Shown: positions 39,430 to 50,989 of the stretch, in pieces
How positions within the stretch are numbered: the stretch's first letter is position 1
Layout: every line of letters begins with the position of its first letter
Origin: Mortierella sp. BCC40632
Taxonomy: Eukaryota > Mortierellomycota > Mortierellomycetes > Mortierellales > Mortierellaceae
Direction: 5' to 3'
Length of the DNA stretch: 64,000 nucleotides
NCBI GenBank assembly: GCA_011634665.1
Contig: WAEK01000007.1
Location: 2,142,501-2,206,500, forward strand
Translations under genes and position numbers: made by a program
Notes under the pieces: model-generated
What the model saw: only the letters and a program-made list of their open reading frames with translations
Database searches by the model: none
What the model was told of the DNA's origin: nothing

Positions 39430-40479
39430 TCTTGACTCCACCCGAAAGCGCTAGAAACAGTACATTGGTGAATGTTGGGGAGAAAGAGAGATTGAAAGTG
39501 AAATGAGTAGAAATGTCTGCGGTGTCCTGTGTACTACCTCTACATATCTTCCATACACAGGTCGAAAACTAACTCTTCTGCTGACGAAACCGTTGCCCTC
39601 CTGTCTCCATCCTTCATCTTCCAGCAGCAATCCAAAGTAGTCGGAAAGTACATAGTCCAGCAAACTGTAATGAGGGCTCTCTTGCTGCTCGGTGATGAAC
39701 GATGCTCGATGCGCGCCAATGGAAAAAAGGAGACCATTAGATCCAAGACTAAACCAACCTCGTCCAACCAAGCAGAGGAGTCAAAGGGATGGAGAGCTAG
39801 GAGAGCCAACATGATCAGAGGTGACTTGGCCATTGTCCTCTCCGTTCTTCTGGGCACTCTGAAAGCCTGAGAGTCTGAAGTGTACTCCCAATGACGCACA
39901 TTCATTAAACATCTCTTGTGCGTTCCTGCTGCTGCTGTGTGTCTCACAGAATCCTTTTGTCCTTCCCTTCCCTTCAAGCTATAGGAAGAGGACAAATTGG
40001 CTGTATCTAAACTATCTCACTTGGTATGGCTCGCGGACTAAACTGTATCCTTGATGGCAAGGGTAAAAAAAAGAAAAACATTGTGGGCAGGTGGGCACTG
40101 TAAGCGCTGAGAAATAGGCATTGAGAAATAGGCATTACGAATTAGGCATTACGAATTAGGCATTGAGAAAGGGAAGGTCGAGTGCAAGTTTGGTGTTCGC
40201 TCGAGAATGGAAGGGGGAGGGGGTCAAGGTAAAGGAAGTTCCAAGCATAGAAGAAAGGCATGCTCAAGAGGAGGGCTCCCAGGAAGGAGGACGTCCTGGA
40301 GGGAAAACGCCCAAGAGGATGGTTTCCCCGTCACATCAAAGTCGTCCGCTCTGTTCATTCTGTCCAGGGGCAAAAGAGCGATGGATTGACTACAGGCAGA
40401 CCACTGGCAGACAGACAGACAGGCTGGCTGGCTTGTTGGCTTGCTGGTCCTTGCAGGGGAGGGACTGCTTCTGAGAGAT

Positions 40480-40512
<33 letters not shown>

Positions 40513-40747
40513 CCTTGTGCAACAGGAACACCAGGCCTGAAGACAGGCGTTCCTCTCCTTTCCTTCTCTCCTCCTATTGTCACCGCCTCCTCCATTCGAG
40601 ATTCATCTGCTTGCATCTCTGCCAGGATTCCACCAGACTCATTCAGGAACACTCGTGCTCAGACCTCACCATCCACTAACCTTCCAGCCTCAAGTGAGTG
40701 TTGCCACCTGACTGGAGCACGGCTTTTTTTTTTTTTTTTTCTTTCTT

Positions 40748-40802
<55 letters not shown>

Positions 40803-41570
40803 GTCTTTTTTCCTTTCTTTGAGAGTCAAGTTTGACGGCCTGCCAAAGCCAACCACATACCGCGCCCATCTTACCGACGCCACATCACCCACTTGGTTGG
40901 AGTTCTAGCAGGACAAGTAGGATTGAGAGAGCATGTGAGGGTATTGAGGGGAAAAGGAAAAAGAGAAAAGAGCAAGAGCGGGAATGGGAAGAAGACAGGC
41001 AGCCGATGATCGTCTTGTCCGAGTATCAGAGCAGAGCATGGTTTTCGCTGCTGCTGAAGCTTCAGACGTCTGTCTGCATGCTGCTTATGAAACCCAATGT
41101 AGATGGATGGGTTCACAGCAGGGAGAGGAAGTGAGGGGAGGAAGAGGATGAGGAAAAGAGAGGAGAGGTCGAGCAGCACAAACGAGGAAGAGGAGAGAAG
41201 AGAGGACGGGGAGAGGGAGAGAACAAAGTGCTCATTGCTCCTCTTTCTCCTCTCGTGCCAACATCGCATGGGATGTGTATCTCGACACCCAACCCTGGAT
41301 CAACCTGCAGCATGCACAACGACGTACGACACCGATTTTTTTTTTTTTTTTTTTTTTTGCGCAAGGCGGCGGAGCGGAAGAAAGAAAAGGAAAAAGGAAA
41401 TCAAAGAGTGGAGCAATGGTTGGATGGCGATCTGCTTGGAAGGGAGGGAGGGGTTCTTACCGCACTGTAAAACAGATCATTCGGATGATTCGTTTATCCA
41501 TTGCTACTCCATTCGCCATCTTTTTTCCTCAAAGCCTAGACCATTCAGGACTTTGCAGAACTGTCGCCTC
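39430..41570. repeat. Spacer block Y, copy 1 (near-identical copy at about 53700-55925)
   Basis: About 2.1 kb of mostly noncoding sequence is repeated about 14.3 kb away with very few differences by eye, even in its 14-bp tandem repeat and GA/CT tracts. It contains one minus-strand frame (39451-39771) whose central part, about 55 residues, is the same in both copies and not obviously low-complexity; I could not assign it to a family. The rest looks like promoter or spacer DNA between divergent SKN7 and kinase genes. Confidence 0.8.
40102..40165. repeat. 14-bp tandem repeat (GAGAAATAGGCATT / ACGAATTAGGCATT)
   Basis: Four to five units in two alternating variants, duplicated at about 54460-54522. 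Confidence 0.85.
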
Positions 41571-41639
41571 AATGAGAGCATGGAAACTATGAGTGATCCA
41601 TTTTATATCTACCTGGATTTTGATCCAGCACGCACTTAA

Positions 41640-44600
41640 AACTCCTCTTAATGTTCTCATTCATATAGGGATTGAGTCCTGGAGTTCAATGAGATAGTTC
41701 TACCGATTAAAGAATCCATCAAAAGTCCATTGATCAGTCTCAAATAGGTTTTGCTTTTCAGAAACCTGTCCTTCTGCCCATTGTGTTCAGGTAGCGAAGC
41801 ACATATGGCAGGATCTGGTCCGAAACGACCACCTCGTTGTGTAATCCCAAGCCGAAAACAGTTTTTGTCAAGCTTTGTGGCATAATGATGAAAGAGTTAT
41901 ATGGTGTACATTTATAGGAAGCAAGAGAACACAGTCGCAATATCCAAGAGTTGCTTGCTTAGCGCAAACGTCAAGTGCGAATATCTCGATTCTCTCTGGG
42001 GGCTCTCCGTTTCGTTCAAATAGGTAAAGTGACATTGACTCATTCAGCCAGGAGCTCTTCATATTTGGATTTGAGCTCTGGATTATTGATTTAGGATCCT
42101 TCAATAGTGAGATTGATGTCATCCCAACTGAAGCTCAAATCCAAACCATCAACCCTACCAAAAAAACAACTACTATCACCGCTATGGCAATTTACGTATC
42201 AACTTTCTTGTCATTATCGGGAGTACCAAGGTTGGTATTGTGATTCAATCTTACCAAACCTCTCTACCACTTTGAGATTTTGAATGTGAACTCCCCTCTA
42301 GCGATTACAACAACGAAAAGAAGCTGAAAGGTAGCCTATGTATAAGGGCTTAGAGGTGGGACCGAGAATTCATACATCGTATTACCCGATCTGGTCATGA
42401 AGATACCGGCAGAAGAGAATACTGTTGATATGTAGAATTGTGATATTACGGCCTCCTCTTCGCCCACGGTCTCATTTGGCTTAACCCGGATGCTAAATTC
42501 ATTAACGGCTAGTCCCTACGTTGACTTCAATGCCTCTCTAATCAAACAAGCATCCATGGTAATAGTATCGAGAACTACCCACAAGCGATAGATCATGTCA
42601 GAGACCTTTTACTTCGTAGATATGATGCTTGGGCACTTGTCCCTCTTCTTTACTTGTGTAACATGGTATCTAAGGAACAGCGTTTCTAATGATATCACCT
42701 TCCTCGTCTTAGAATACAGATAAGTCATGGGAGGAGTCTGATAGTCTACTGGGGTAAGGAATGAAATTAGCTCAAACGCCTTCTTAGCTCAGAGACGTAA
42801 TGGTGTCAAATTTTTCTACCAATAAATGAAGGTAAAGTAGGGGGAGATGAAAGAGCAACCAATGTAAGGATTTTGCAACCCAGATTATGCGCGGATCAAA
42901 CTAGGGTGAGTTCATGAAGCTCTTGTATTACTGTCAGACGAAGATTATATTGAATTGCCGTAGACAGATAGTCACTCAGAAGTGCTTTTGTCCACTCATC
43001 GCCTAAATATGAAGTCCCATGGTGAGAGTACAAATGGCTACCTTAACTTCAAAATGGTTCTTTCACACATGCCCTGTCTTTTATCTGTCAAGGGATCGAG
43101 GAGAAAATATTGAAAATATGTTCCGAGTAATTACAAGATAGCAGTATGTGAGAGAGTATCGAGATGAATAGTTGTGCTTTTTGATAAGATCTTGACACGA
43201 TCAAATTCCTGGATGGCAATAGCAGACAAATACTACACACAATGGGGAGATCGCCTTTACAACACATATGCGAGATCACCCTCTAAAGTGAAGAACTAAA
43301 CCAACGATCCGCATTGGAGTCCAGATGAAAGAGCTTTAACCAGCAAGAAACCGTGATAACCTCTCACCAATACTCGCAGTAACAGAAACTATCAGTGAAA
43401 TAGTTGTGTCTAAGGATGAGGTTGTGGGTGTGGGCGTGCTGTAGTGAGAAAAAAAAACATCAAGGCGATCACCACACATCCCAGTTTAAAAGATATACAC
43501 ATACTAGTAAGAGACTAGTAAGAGAGGATTCTGTTGAATGGCAAAAGAAGGGCATAGAAAAGGATGGGAGGGGGGCGCAGCAGCATATAACCTCAGACTG
43601 AAAGGAAAATAATGCGAAAGGCGAGATTCGTCAGGAAGGCACCTCCCCCCAAAATGGTAAGAAGATCTGTTCTCTCATTCGTCTCAAACAACCCCTCCAC
43701 AACATTCACCATCCCCAAAGTCACTACACAAGCACGCGCGATGCTCCTCTTTCTCTTTACACGAAAAGTAATAGCCTCGTTACAGGTTTGAGTGGAATGA
43801 TTCAGTGCTAATCTTCACGAATCATAGTCAAGCCGCAATCTCCTCTACGCTTTCACTCTCTCTAATGTAAGTCCTTACTCACTAGTCATCTTTTACAAGC
43901 TACCGGTCAAATTATCATTAAATTATATATGCCAATGCCGACTCTTACATTGTGTAGGATTAAAGCACTAACTGTCAGTTTACTCTGTCATCAAATAATA
44001 TGTCTTTTATTTCTCTAGGCAGACAAAAAAGGCACAATGTAAGTATCGGGTCTCGCTTAAGAATGAAGACACATTCCATTTCACTGATTCTATCCACTTC
44101 CACTACTAGGGGAAAGACTGTAATACAATCAAGTGTCTACCACAAGTACACTATCAAGTGTTCGTGGATGTCTCCGTGCACTTGGATTGGATATCACTTT
44201 TGATGCACCAGGGATCCGTCAGTTTATAGTGGTATCTTCAACAAGAATCTTGAGGACACGTGGACCGGAATTGTCGGATATGGATACACACCTTAAACTC
44301 TAAAGATACTAAAACTCTCTGTCGTCCACGACGAAGCTCAAGTCCTGGGATACGACTATCTTGGACATTACTAATCGCTTACTCTAGTCAAGATCGGACC
44401 GACCACCTGTTTTGCCGATCCACTATAGATTCAGAATTTCGAGATAGCGAGCAAGCCTACTACGTGGCACCAAAGACATGATTTAACATCCACACTCTTG
44501 ATCGCGTCAAACCTATCAATAGTCTTGTTGGGACAGCGGGATCACTACTCTGACTTCCCATCAGGAACTACATGGTACACTCAGGCAAAGGATTCACGAA

Positions 44601-45330
44601 AGCAGTGGAAGGGTAAAACCAGTGATCGAACAACACCTCTGTCCAGAGATTGGTATGAGAATGCATATTGATGAGTGCCACTTTAAAATCTTTCCAACTC
44701 AAACTTTCTCCGACCCATTGTACCAACCTCCGATCAACGCCAACGTGCTCTGCGCGGGAAAGGTAAGTCGGAGTTTGTTAAGCATCAAGCGAATGCATAC
44801 AGCGAGTTATGGAGGCACATGTCTGCACGAAGAGATAATGTAGTTCCGCCTTTTTAGCTCAAAGGCGAAGCATCTGGGTTCGGACATCATTTTTTACATT
44901 CAGATCGGCAGTAAGCGCTTTCTAAAAATCTCAAATATTCGAACTGTAATCTTGATCAAGACTATGAACGGTGCTCTCAATACTTCATTAAGAAATGCGT
45001 ACCAGAGTATACGAAGAACTTAAGCGACCTCAATCTTATTGACGGTGCCTACATCAACATGACCGCTATCTAAATCGACAGATTCTACCTATTTTTACCT
45101 AGTGGAGTTCTGAACCGGATGTTCAACGGAAACAACTACGTCAAGTCTCTTTTTTTTTTTTTTTTTTTTCGAAGAGCTACACCGTATTTACTTATTGTAA
45201 CTAGGATTCCTTTCAAGAGATAGATACAGAATGAGATTAAAGCCATTTCAAGAAGATCGCAGATCGAGGTGCGTATCAAAAACAACATTGCAAAATCACT
45301 GGTAAACCTCGCCTAATTTTTTTTTATGAC
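41640..45330. other. AT-richer island lacking microsatellites, with broken coding-like stretches
   Basis: About 3.7 kb present only in spacer 1. In contrast to its surroundings it has almost no homopolymer or dinucleotide runs until one T-run near 45150-45168, and it is richer in A/T. Open frames are short, yet some read like decayed protein sequence, for example around 41758-42122 (minus) and 44100-44850 (plus), with stops interrupting otherwise mixed amino-acid content. I could not identify the parent gene. Its right edge abuts a fragment of repeat X. A decayed mobile element or a relic gene segment inserted after the duplication is plausible. Confidence 0.45.
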
Positions 45331-45334
45331 CCAG

Positions 45335-45430
45335 GCCGCATTTTGTCGCTTGTGACCCATGGGTTTGCACATTGTGTATTAGGTGCAGGCCGAAACACTC
45401 CACGGACTATACTTGCACACCTATATTTCT
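45335..45430. repeat. Fragment of dispersed repeat X
   Basis: About 95 bases resemble the start of repeat X (CTTGTGACCCATGGGTTTGC, CACTCCACGGACTA) but are diverged. It marks the right edge of the AT-rich island. Confidence 0.55.
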
Positions 45431-45439
45431 CACACACTC

Positions 45440-46153
45440 ATAACCCACCTCTCTCTCCTTAGAAAGCGGGCCAATCATCCCCCGCATTCGCTTTGATGTT
45501 CGAGAAAAAAAAAAAAAAAAAAAAAGGAGAGAGCGTGAGCCTGACAAGGAGCGTGCAAGAGATGCTAGCTTTTCTCGTTTACACTGAGAGAAGCAGAAGT
45601 GACGTGACAGATAACAAATTTCATGCCAGGAGAACAGGTAAGGGGACAAGAAGCATGGTTCACACGCAAGGCAGCACATGGGCCCCTATCTCTTTCTCCG
45701 TTGCCCTTTGTACTTTAACAAGCCCACTCTCGATTACTCTCCGCTTCCTTTCCTCTCTCTTTTCCTGGATTCCTCCGCTCATCTCTTTTCTTCTCAAGAA
45801 TCCTCTCTCACAGCAGCAGTGGCAAGAATCACTAGTCTTGATCCGAGCTCTACCCTTTTCTCTCTCTTGCTCTTTTCTTACCCCCCCCCAATATACCCTT
45901 CGTGCCTCTCCTCAACCGTTTCCCCACTAGAGCAACAGGTGCATATTCTGTCACAAGATCCACCTGCTTTCTCTCTTTTCTCAACCAGCATCGAGCCACA
46001 GTTTGGCAACGCCCACGCTTATTTGACACCACGCGATTCTCCTCCTCCTCCTGCTATTTGCTCCCTTTCCGCTACTCTCTTCTCTTCCTGGCTACGCTCT
46101 ACGATTGAATCTCATATCCTGCGCTTTCTCCTACCTACTACCAGCTTTCTGCC
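45440..46153 (+). promoter_or_regulatory. Promoter and leader of the short kinase copy
   Basis: Pyrimidine-rich leader with sequence shared with the long kinase copy: 45445-45490 resembles 57087-57135, and about 45832-46153 resembles 59449-60370 with indels, including an almost identical last 60-70 bases before the ATG. The copies therefore share ancestral promoter elements. Confidence 0.6.
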
Positions 46154-48405
46154 ATGTCGACGGTGGCAGAGGCCTACATCCACCATGTAGGCAGCGTCCT
46201 CGACCTGATCCTGCAGGACAAGGATCTTAACCCAATTACCAATTCGTTCGTCTCCTCGTCGCCCTTTCCTCTCGAGTTTGTCGATTCATCCACCCCACTC
46301 TACATCAAGAATGTCGACGCTGGCCTGCAGCGTGTGTTCCGCAGGACCATTCAGCTGGAACAGGAGCTGGCTCTCTACCGCGACCACCTCAAGGCCCTCG
46401 CACCCGCTAGCCCACTCTTGAACGACATCACTCTTTCTCCCCCCATTCTCACCCCACCTGTCGGTACGCTCTCGTCGCCTATCTCGACACCATCGCACTT
46501 GAATGAGGACGGCTGGGAGTTCCTAAATGACACGGCCGCCCACTCAAGTACCCAAAAGCCCGACCAGACACAGCACTTACCGCCATCACAAGACCAATCC
46601 CCTTCCTCTGACCCGTTGCCGCAAGCGAGCCCACACACGCAGGACAGATCCAATAAGTCTCTTCAATCAATCAGCTCCTCGTCATTCTTAGCATTGGCCC
46701 TAGCTTCGTCGTCCATGTCTCCAGCCTTGTCTTTGCCCTCCACTGCCGCTACTTCTGCCTCCGTCGTCACCACTATGCGTGATCCAGACTCTGTCCCACT
46801 CCAGGAAAAAATTCCTTGTGTAGATTGTATTCACCACTGTTCCCTTGCTGCCGCAGCTGTTGTTCGAGGAGACCTGGATGTCCGTATTTCGTGCTCGAAT
46901 GCTGCTTGTTGTACATCCCCGCTAGTCATGTCCGTAAACGAGATGGTCCATCATCTCAAGAGACTTGCACAAGAAGTTATCGATATCACAGCCCAAGGGG
47001 CTGAAGGCAAGCTAGGTGTGCAGGCCGAGATGGAGAACGAGCATGGCATGTGGAAGGAATTTGTCTCGCATTTGAACACTATGATCGTCAGCCACTCAGA
47101 ACAAACTCGAGGTATCACTTCTGTTTGTTCTGCCGTCGCTCATGGAGATCTCAGCCAAAAGATCACAGTTGCCGTCAAGGGCGAGACGCTTGTTCTAAAG
47201 AACACGATCAATACCATGGGTATGTGGGATGAGCTACTCTTTTTGCCCTCCAATGATTTTAAGCACCCTTTTTTAGTGCCGTGTGTACCCGAATGACCCT
47301 TTAGAAAAGAACGACAGCTTGGGGGAGTATCCCGGATATCATCTCCTTACTGACTAATCCATCCCTTGTCAATGCGTATTTTTTTTTTTCGTTATTCTTC
47401 ATGGTCAACCTTTGGACACAATCACGTGGTACGAATGTTTTCCTTTCCAACATTCTTCAAACAGTCGATCAACTTCGGTCTTTCTCCTCTGAGGTGACAC
47501 GCGTGGCACACGAAGTCGGAACTGAGGGACGTCTGGGAGGCCAGGCTCACGTGAAGGGTGCTGATGGAACATGGAAGGAACTTACTGACAATGTCAACAC
47601 TATGGCTGCCAACTTGACTGCCCAGGTGCGAGATATCGCCAATGTCAGTAAAGCTGTTGCCATGGGTGACTTGACCAAGAAGATTTCAGTCGAGGTCAAG
47701 GGAGAAATGTTGGATCTCAAGAACACATTCAACATCATGGTGGACCAGCTACGAGAGTTCGCCGCAGAGGTCACACGTGTGAGTTTGGAAGTCGGCACCA
47801 TGGGCAAGCTCGGTGGTCAAGCTGTTGTCAAGGATGTCAATGGAACATGGAAGGAACTCACGGACAATGTCAACATTATGGCAGCCAACCTCACCACTCA
47901 AGTTCGATCGATTGCCGAAGTCACGACTGCTGTCGCAGCTGGTGATCTGAGCAAGACCATTGACGTTTCAACGCGTGGCGAGATCTATGAACTGAAGAAC
48001 ACGGTCAACTCCATGGTGGAACAGCTCCGAACGCTCGCTGCTGAAGTCACTCGTGTCGCCCGTGAGGTCGGAACTGAAGGAAGACTAGGAGTTCAAGCAC
48101 AAGTTCAGGATGTCCGAGGAACATGGAAGGTACTCACGTCGAATGTGAACACCATGGCCGCCAATCTGACAACTCAAGTTCGTGCATTCACCTCTATCTC
48201 GAGAGCTGCCACGGACGGAGACTTTACGCAGTTTATCACGGTTGAAGCCTCGGGAGAGATGGATACACTCAAGACCAATATCAACCAAATGGTCTACAAC
48301 CTGCGTAAGAGTACTCAATATAACACTGCTGCTCGTAAGGCTATCGAGTTGGCTATTTCATCCAATCCTGAATTCTTGGCCAGTATGCCTCATGAGATCA
48401 AGTAG
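46154..48405 (+). CDS. Truncated group III HAMP sensor, ends at the H-box (short kinase copy)
   Basis: Derivative of a NIK1/Os-1-type cytosolic hybrid histidine kinase. Two exons, 46154-47219 and 47465-48405, are in phase and give 668 residues. The N-terminus ([20 protein letters not shown]) and Ser/Pro-rich linker lead to five HAMP-type units marked by GDL/GDF motifs ([40 protein letters not shown]), repeating every 92 residues. The last unit leads into [10 protein letters not shown], the H-box that normally reads FLANMSHEIRTP, and then TAG. No ATP-binding catalytic domain or receiver follows. A possible donor (gtaggt) overlaps the stop, so the parent gene probably had an intron here, but no kinase exon follows before the short SKN7 copy. 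It has fewer HAMP units than the long copy. It is intact as an open frame, so it could make a HAMP-only protein. Confidence 0.85.
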
Positions 48406-48561
48406 GTATATAATCTGGAATATACTTTTTTTTTATGAGTCATGAAATAAAAACGAGGTGGGAAGAGGAGGGACCATCAGCGCTTAGGATTTCAAATGAA
48501 GACATATGTGATGCTCGGTTCTCGAACTGAGATAGCCGTGAACTGCTCAATCAGTATCGAT

Positions 48562-48625
<64 letters not shown>

Positions 48626-49061
48626 TTTCAACACACACCCCTTAGATTAAAGCTATGCGTTTTGCGATAAATCAATCTTTCAAGAAGTAAGAGTTGTAGA
48701 TTCTGGATTTTTTTTCAAAGCTAGCACCTTTTTTCGTCTCTACAGCTGTGCACCACCCACTTGCTCTTCTATCACACATATTCTCTCTCTATCTCTCTCT
48801 CTTTCTTGCCAGGCTGATCACCTCTAGCGATCTATGAGTCGATTCATCTCGCTGCACTAGCACATCTACCATTTTCTGTTTCTTCTTCCAAGGATCATCG
48901 CATTAAAAATGTCTCCTTCACCTACATTTGCCTCTAATCTTTTCCCCTTCTTTTAACATGATTTGAGCAGGAGTGTTCAATCAATTAGAGAACTGTGCCA
49001 CTTCATCTCACAGGTCTGTTAAGCATATAGGATCACCTATATCTATGACACCTAGACTGGA
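48406..49061. other. Junction of the tandem duplication
   Basis: Between the end of kinase homology and the short SKN7 gene lie about 650 bases. They contain a (GA) run at about 48564-48621 and, from about 48830, a diverged repeat also found at 51870-52120. No kinase-domain or receiver coding sequence is present. This is where duplicated unit 1 meets unit 2. Confidence 0.65.
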
Positions 49062-49140
49062 TTAAAGTCTTGGTTTTATCTTGATAACCGGAGGCTCCAG
49101 AACTGTGGCTTCCAAGCCCGATTCGACTGAACTACTCTCC
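48830..49140. repeat. Repeat R, copy 1, at the duplication junction
   Basis: Resembles 51870-52120: both contain a GCTGCAC(T/C)AG...CTACCATT(T/C)TCTGTTTCTTC block, a GCCACxT...CTCAC block, and a CTCCAGAACT(G/A)TG...GCCCGATTC block. It runs into the last exon of the short SKN7 copy and supplies its new C-terminal tail. Confidence 0.55.
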
Positions 49141-50244
49141 TTTTGCACCTGTTTGTCTTCTGGCAACGAAGAGGAGTTGTCTGGAGATGCAGTAGATGCA
49201 GTAGATGCAGTCGTAGCAGTCGTCCTTCTTTTGCTTGGGATCTTGCGCTAGTGGCGACAAGAGAAAGAGAAACAAAAGAATGAATAAACAAAGAATTAGG
49301 TGCGGACAAAATAGTCTAGGAGTCTCGTCCACAAACCGACCAAACAGTAGTCTAGTATCTGTGGCTGCCTTACTTGAACTTCCTTCAGCAGGTCCCACCT
49401 GCCGACCTGGAACTTGGGATGCTGAAACTCCCAGGACTAGGCGGAAAAAAAAGTACATTCCCATTACAGTTAGTACTGAGTATTCACTCACAGAAACGGG
49501 GAGGAAACGGGAGGTCGATGATTCGGTAGCCAGGGGATAGCTGTCCGTTTCTAGACCTACCTGATCCCCATAAGGTTGCTCGGCATCCTCTGTGGTCTTG
49601 ATCTTGTAAAAGTCGTACTTGTTGAGCTGACGGATAAAGCTGGCAAAATTGTTGTGCTTGAAGTATTTGGGTAGGATAGTCGTTGCGAACTCGCTGGGCT
49701 CCTTGATCACAAAATTCTCTCCGCTTCTGCCCCACGACACGATCACCTCATGCTCTTTTTCCTCCAGCATCCTATTTATCCAGACAAAAGCGTTGGAGCA
49801 AGCGGGTAGGGAGGTAAGTATGGTGCCTCTTTATCATGTCAGCAACTGCAGCTTTGAGCAAAGTGGAGCAGACACAGGCAGGAGAGACGGCATGACAGGC
49901 ATATCAGAGCGCCTGTTGAAGTAGAGCTCCGTCCAAAAGGACCGGGGCGAGGAGGCTGAGGACGAGCCATGTTCAACCCGAAAAACCAAAAGCCCATTGC
50001 CCAGTATAGCGGCCATTTCGCATTGACACTTTTACGCCTTGGTCAATATCGACAGCCTCTCCTCCGACGACCGCCGACGACCGCCGACAACGGCAATGAG
50101 CAGCGCCGTTTCCTGCTTTCTGCAGAGACATGTCTTGCGTGCCATGGAGAGGCGGAGTGAGAGAGGAGATCCAACTTACTGATAGAGTTTCTTGGGAAAT
50201 CTGGAGACTTCACTACCAGAGCTTTTAGCAGCAGCAGGGTCCAT
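49062..50244 (-). CDS. Short SKN7 paralog: HSF-type DNA-binding domain only
   Basis: Partial duplicate of SKN7 with a complete gene structure. Exons from the 5' end, 50180-50244, 49561-49771, 49374-49436 and 49062-49247, keep GT/AG sites and phase and encode 174 residues. It starts MDPAAAKSSGSEV, then [19 protein letters not shown], the HSF helices ([21 protein letters not shown]) and [11 protein letters not shown], and reaches SLPEDKQVQ. There SKN7 homology stops, before the coiled coil. A new tail, SSSVESGLEATVLEPPVIKI, ends in TAA and comes from repeat R. Receiver and activation regions are gone. About 11 of 70 residues differ from full SKN7 in the main exon, mostly conservative, with recognition-helix residues kept. 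It may compete for SKN7 sites or be a young pseudogene; the intact frame and splice sites favour a recently functional gene. Confidence 0.7.
49772..50147. repeat. Near-identical copy of the SKN7 intron-1 block
   Basis: Matches 33100-33475 with very few substitutions; it is intron 1 of the short SKN7 copy. Confidence 0.85.
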
Positions 50245-50749
50245 GGTAATGTTCTAGGCGGCGTCGAGAGAACTCAGTTGGGCAACGGATCCTCTGTAAC
50301 AGAGATGACTTGGAAGGGCAAATGAGAACGAGATGTGGCGACGGCAAATGGGGCAGGGCCTAACGTGTAGTCTGACCGTTGCCGAGGAGGGGTTGAGGAG
50401 CAGCTACGTTGACAGGGAAGCAAAAAGAGAAAGCTTTTAAACCATTAACAATTTGACAAGAACCGCGTGTTGGCGGGTAGTCAGAAAGAGCGAGAGAGTG
50501 AGGTGAGGAAAAAGTGAAAGAGGGAGCGGGGAGTAGGAGAGAGTGAGACGGTACGACCAGGGTACAGTCATGCCAACGCCGCTGATGCTCCTTTCACACA
50601 AAAAAAAATGCTGCTGTCGTTGTCTAGCAGCTTCAGTGTTACTTTTTCTGATTTTAGTGGGCGAGAGAGAGAGAGTCGAAGGCAGAAAATAAATGGGGAA
50701 CAGAGGAGGAGTATAATAAAACAGAAAGATCAGTGAGAGGAGTGATTGG

Positions 50750-50781
<32 letters not shown>

Positions 50782-50985
50782 GAAAGAGAAAGGGAGAGAG
50801 AGAGAAAGAAAAAAAAAGAAATGAGAGAGTGAGAAGATGAGAGGAAAACAAAGAAAAGTGTCCATGATTGGTTGGAGAATGGGAGGAAGGAAAAAGTGTG
50901 TTCATGCATAGTATGAAAAAGGCCAAGCAGTGCTACACAAGAAATAAACATTCAGGGACTCATCGCCAATCCGCTCCCAAGTTAC
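50245..50985. promoter_or_regulatory. Upstream region of the short SKN7 copy
   Basis: Decayed counterpart of the full SKN7 promoter: about 50270-50490 resembles 33700-33930, and 50610-50665 resembles 35010-35066. It is purine-rich on the plus strand with GAAAGA arrays near 50750-50800. The N-terminal coding part upstream of MDPAAA is diverged and no longer in frame. Confidence 0.5.
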
Positions 50986-50989
50986 AGAT

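Noticed and set aside
42779..44900. Two fragments resembling a tRNA D-arm region (TTAGCTCAGAG near 42785 and TTAGCTCAAAGGCG near 44856)
   Set aside because: No matching acceptor and T-arm pairing could be built around them.
46154..48405. Short kinase as a bacterial-type chemoreceptor or separate HAMP gene family
   Set aside because: Its N-terminus, linker and first HAMP units closely match the long kinase copy, and it ends in a kinase H-box, so it is a truncated duplicate.
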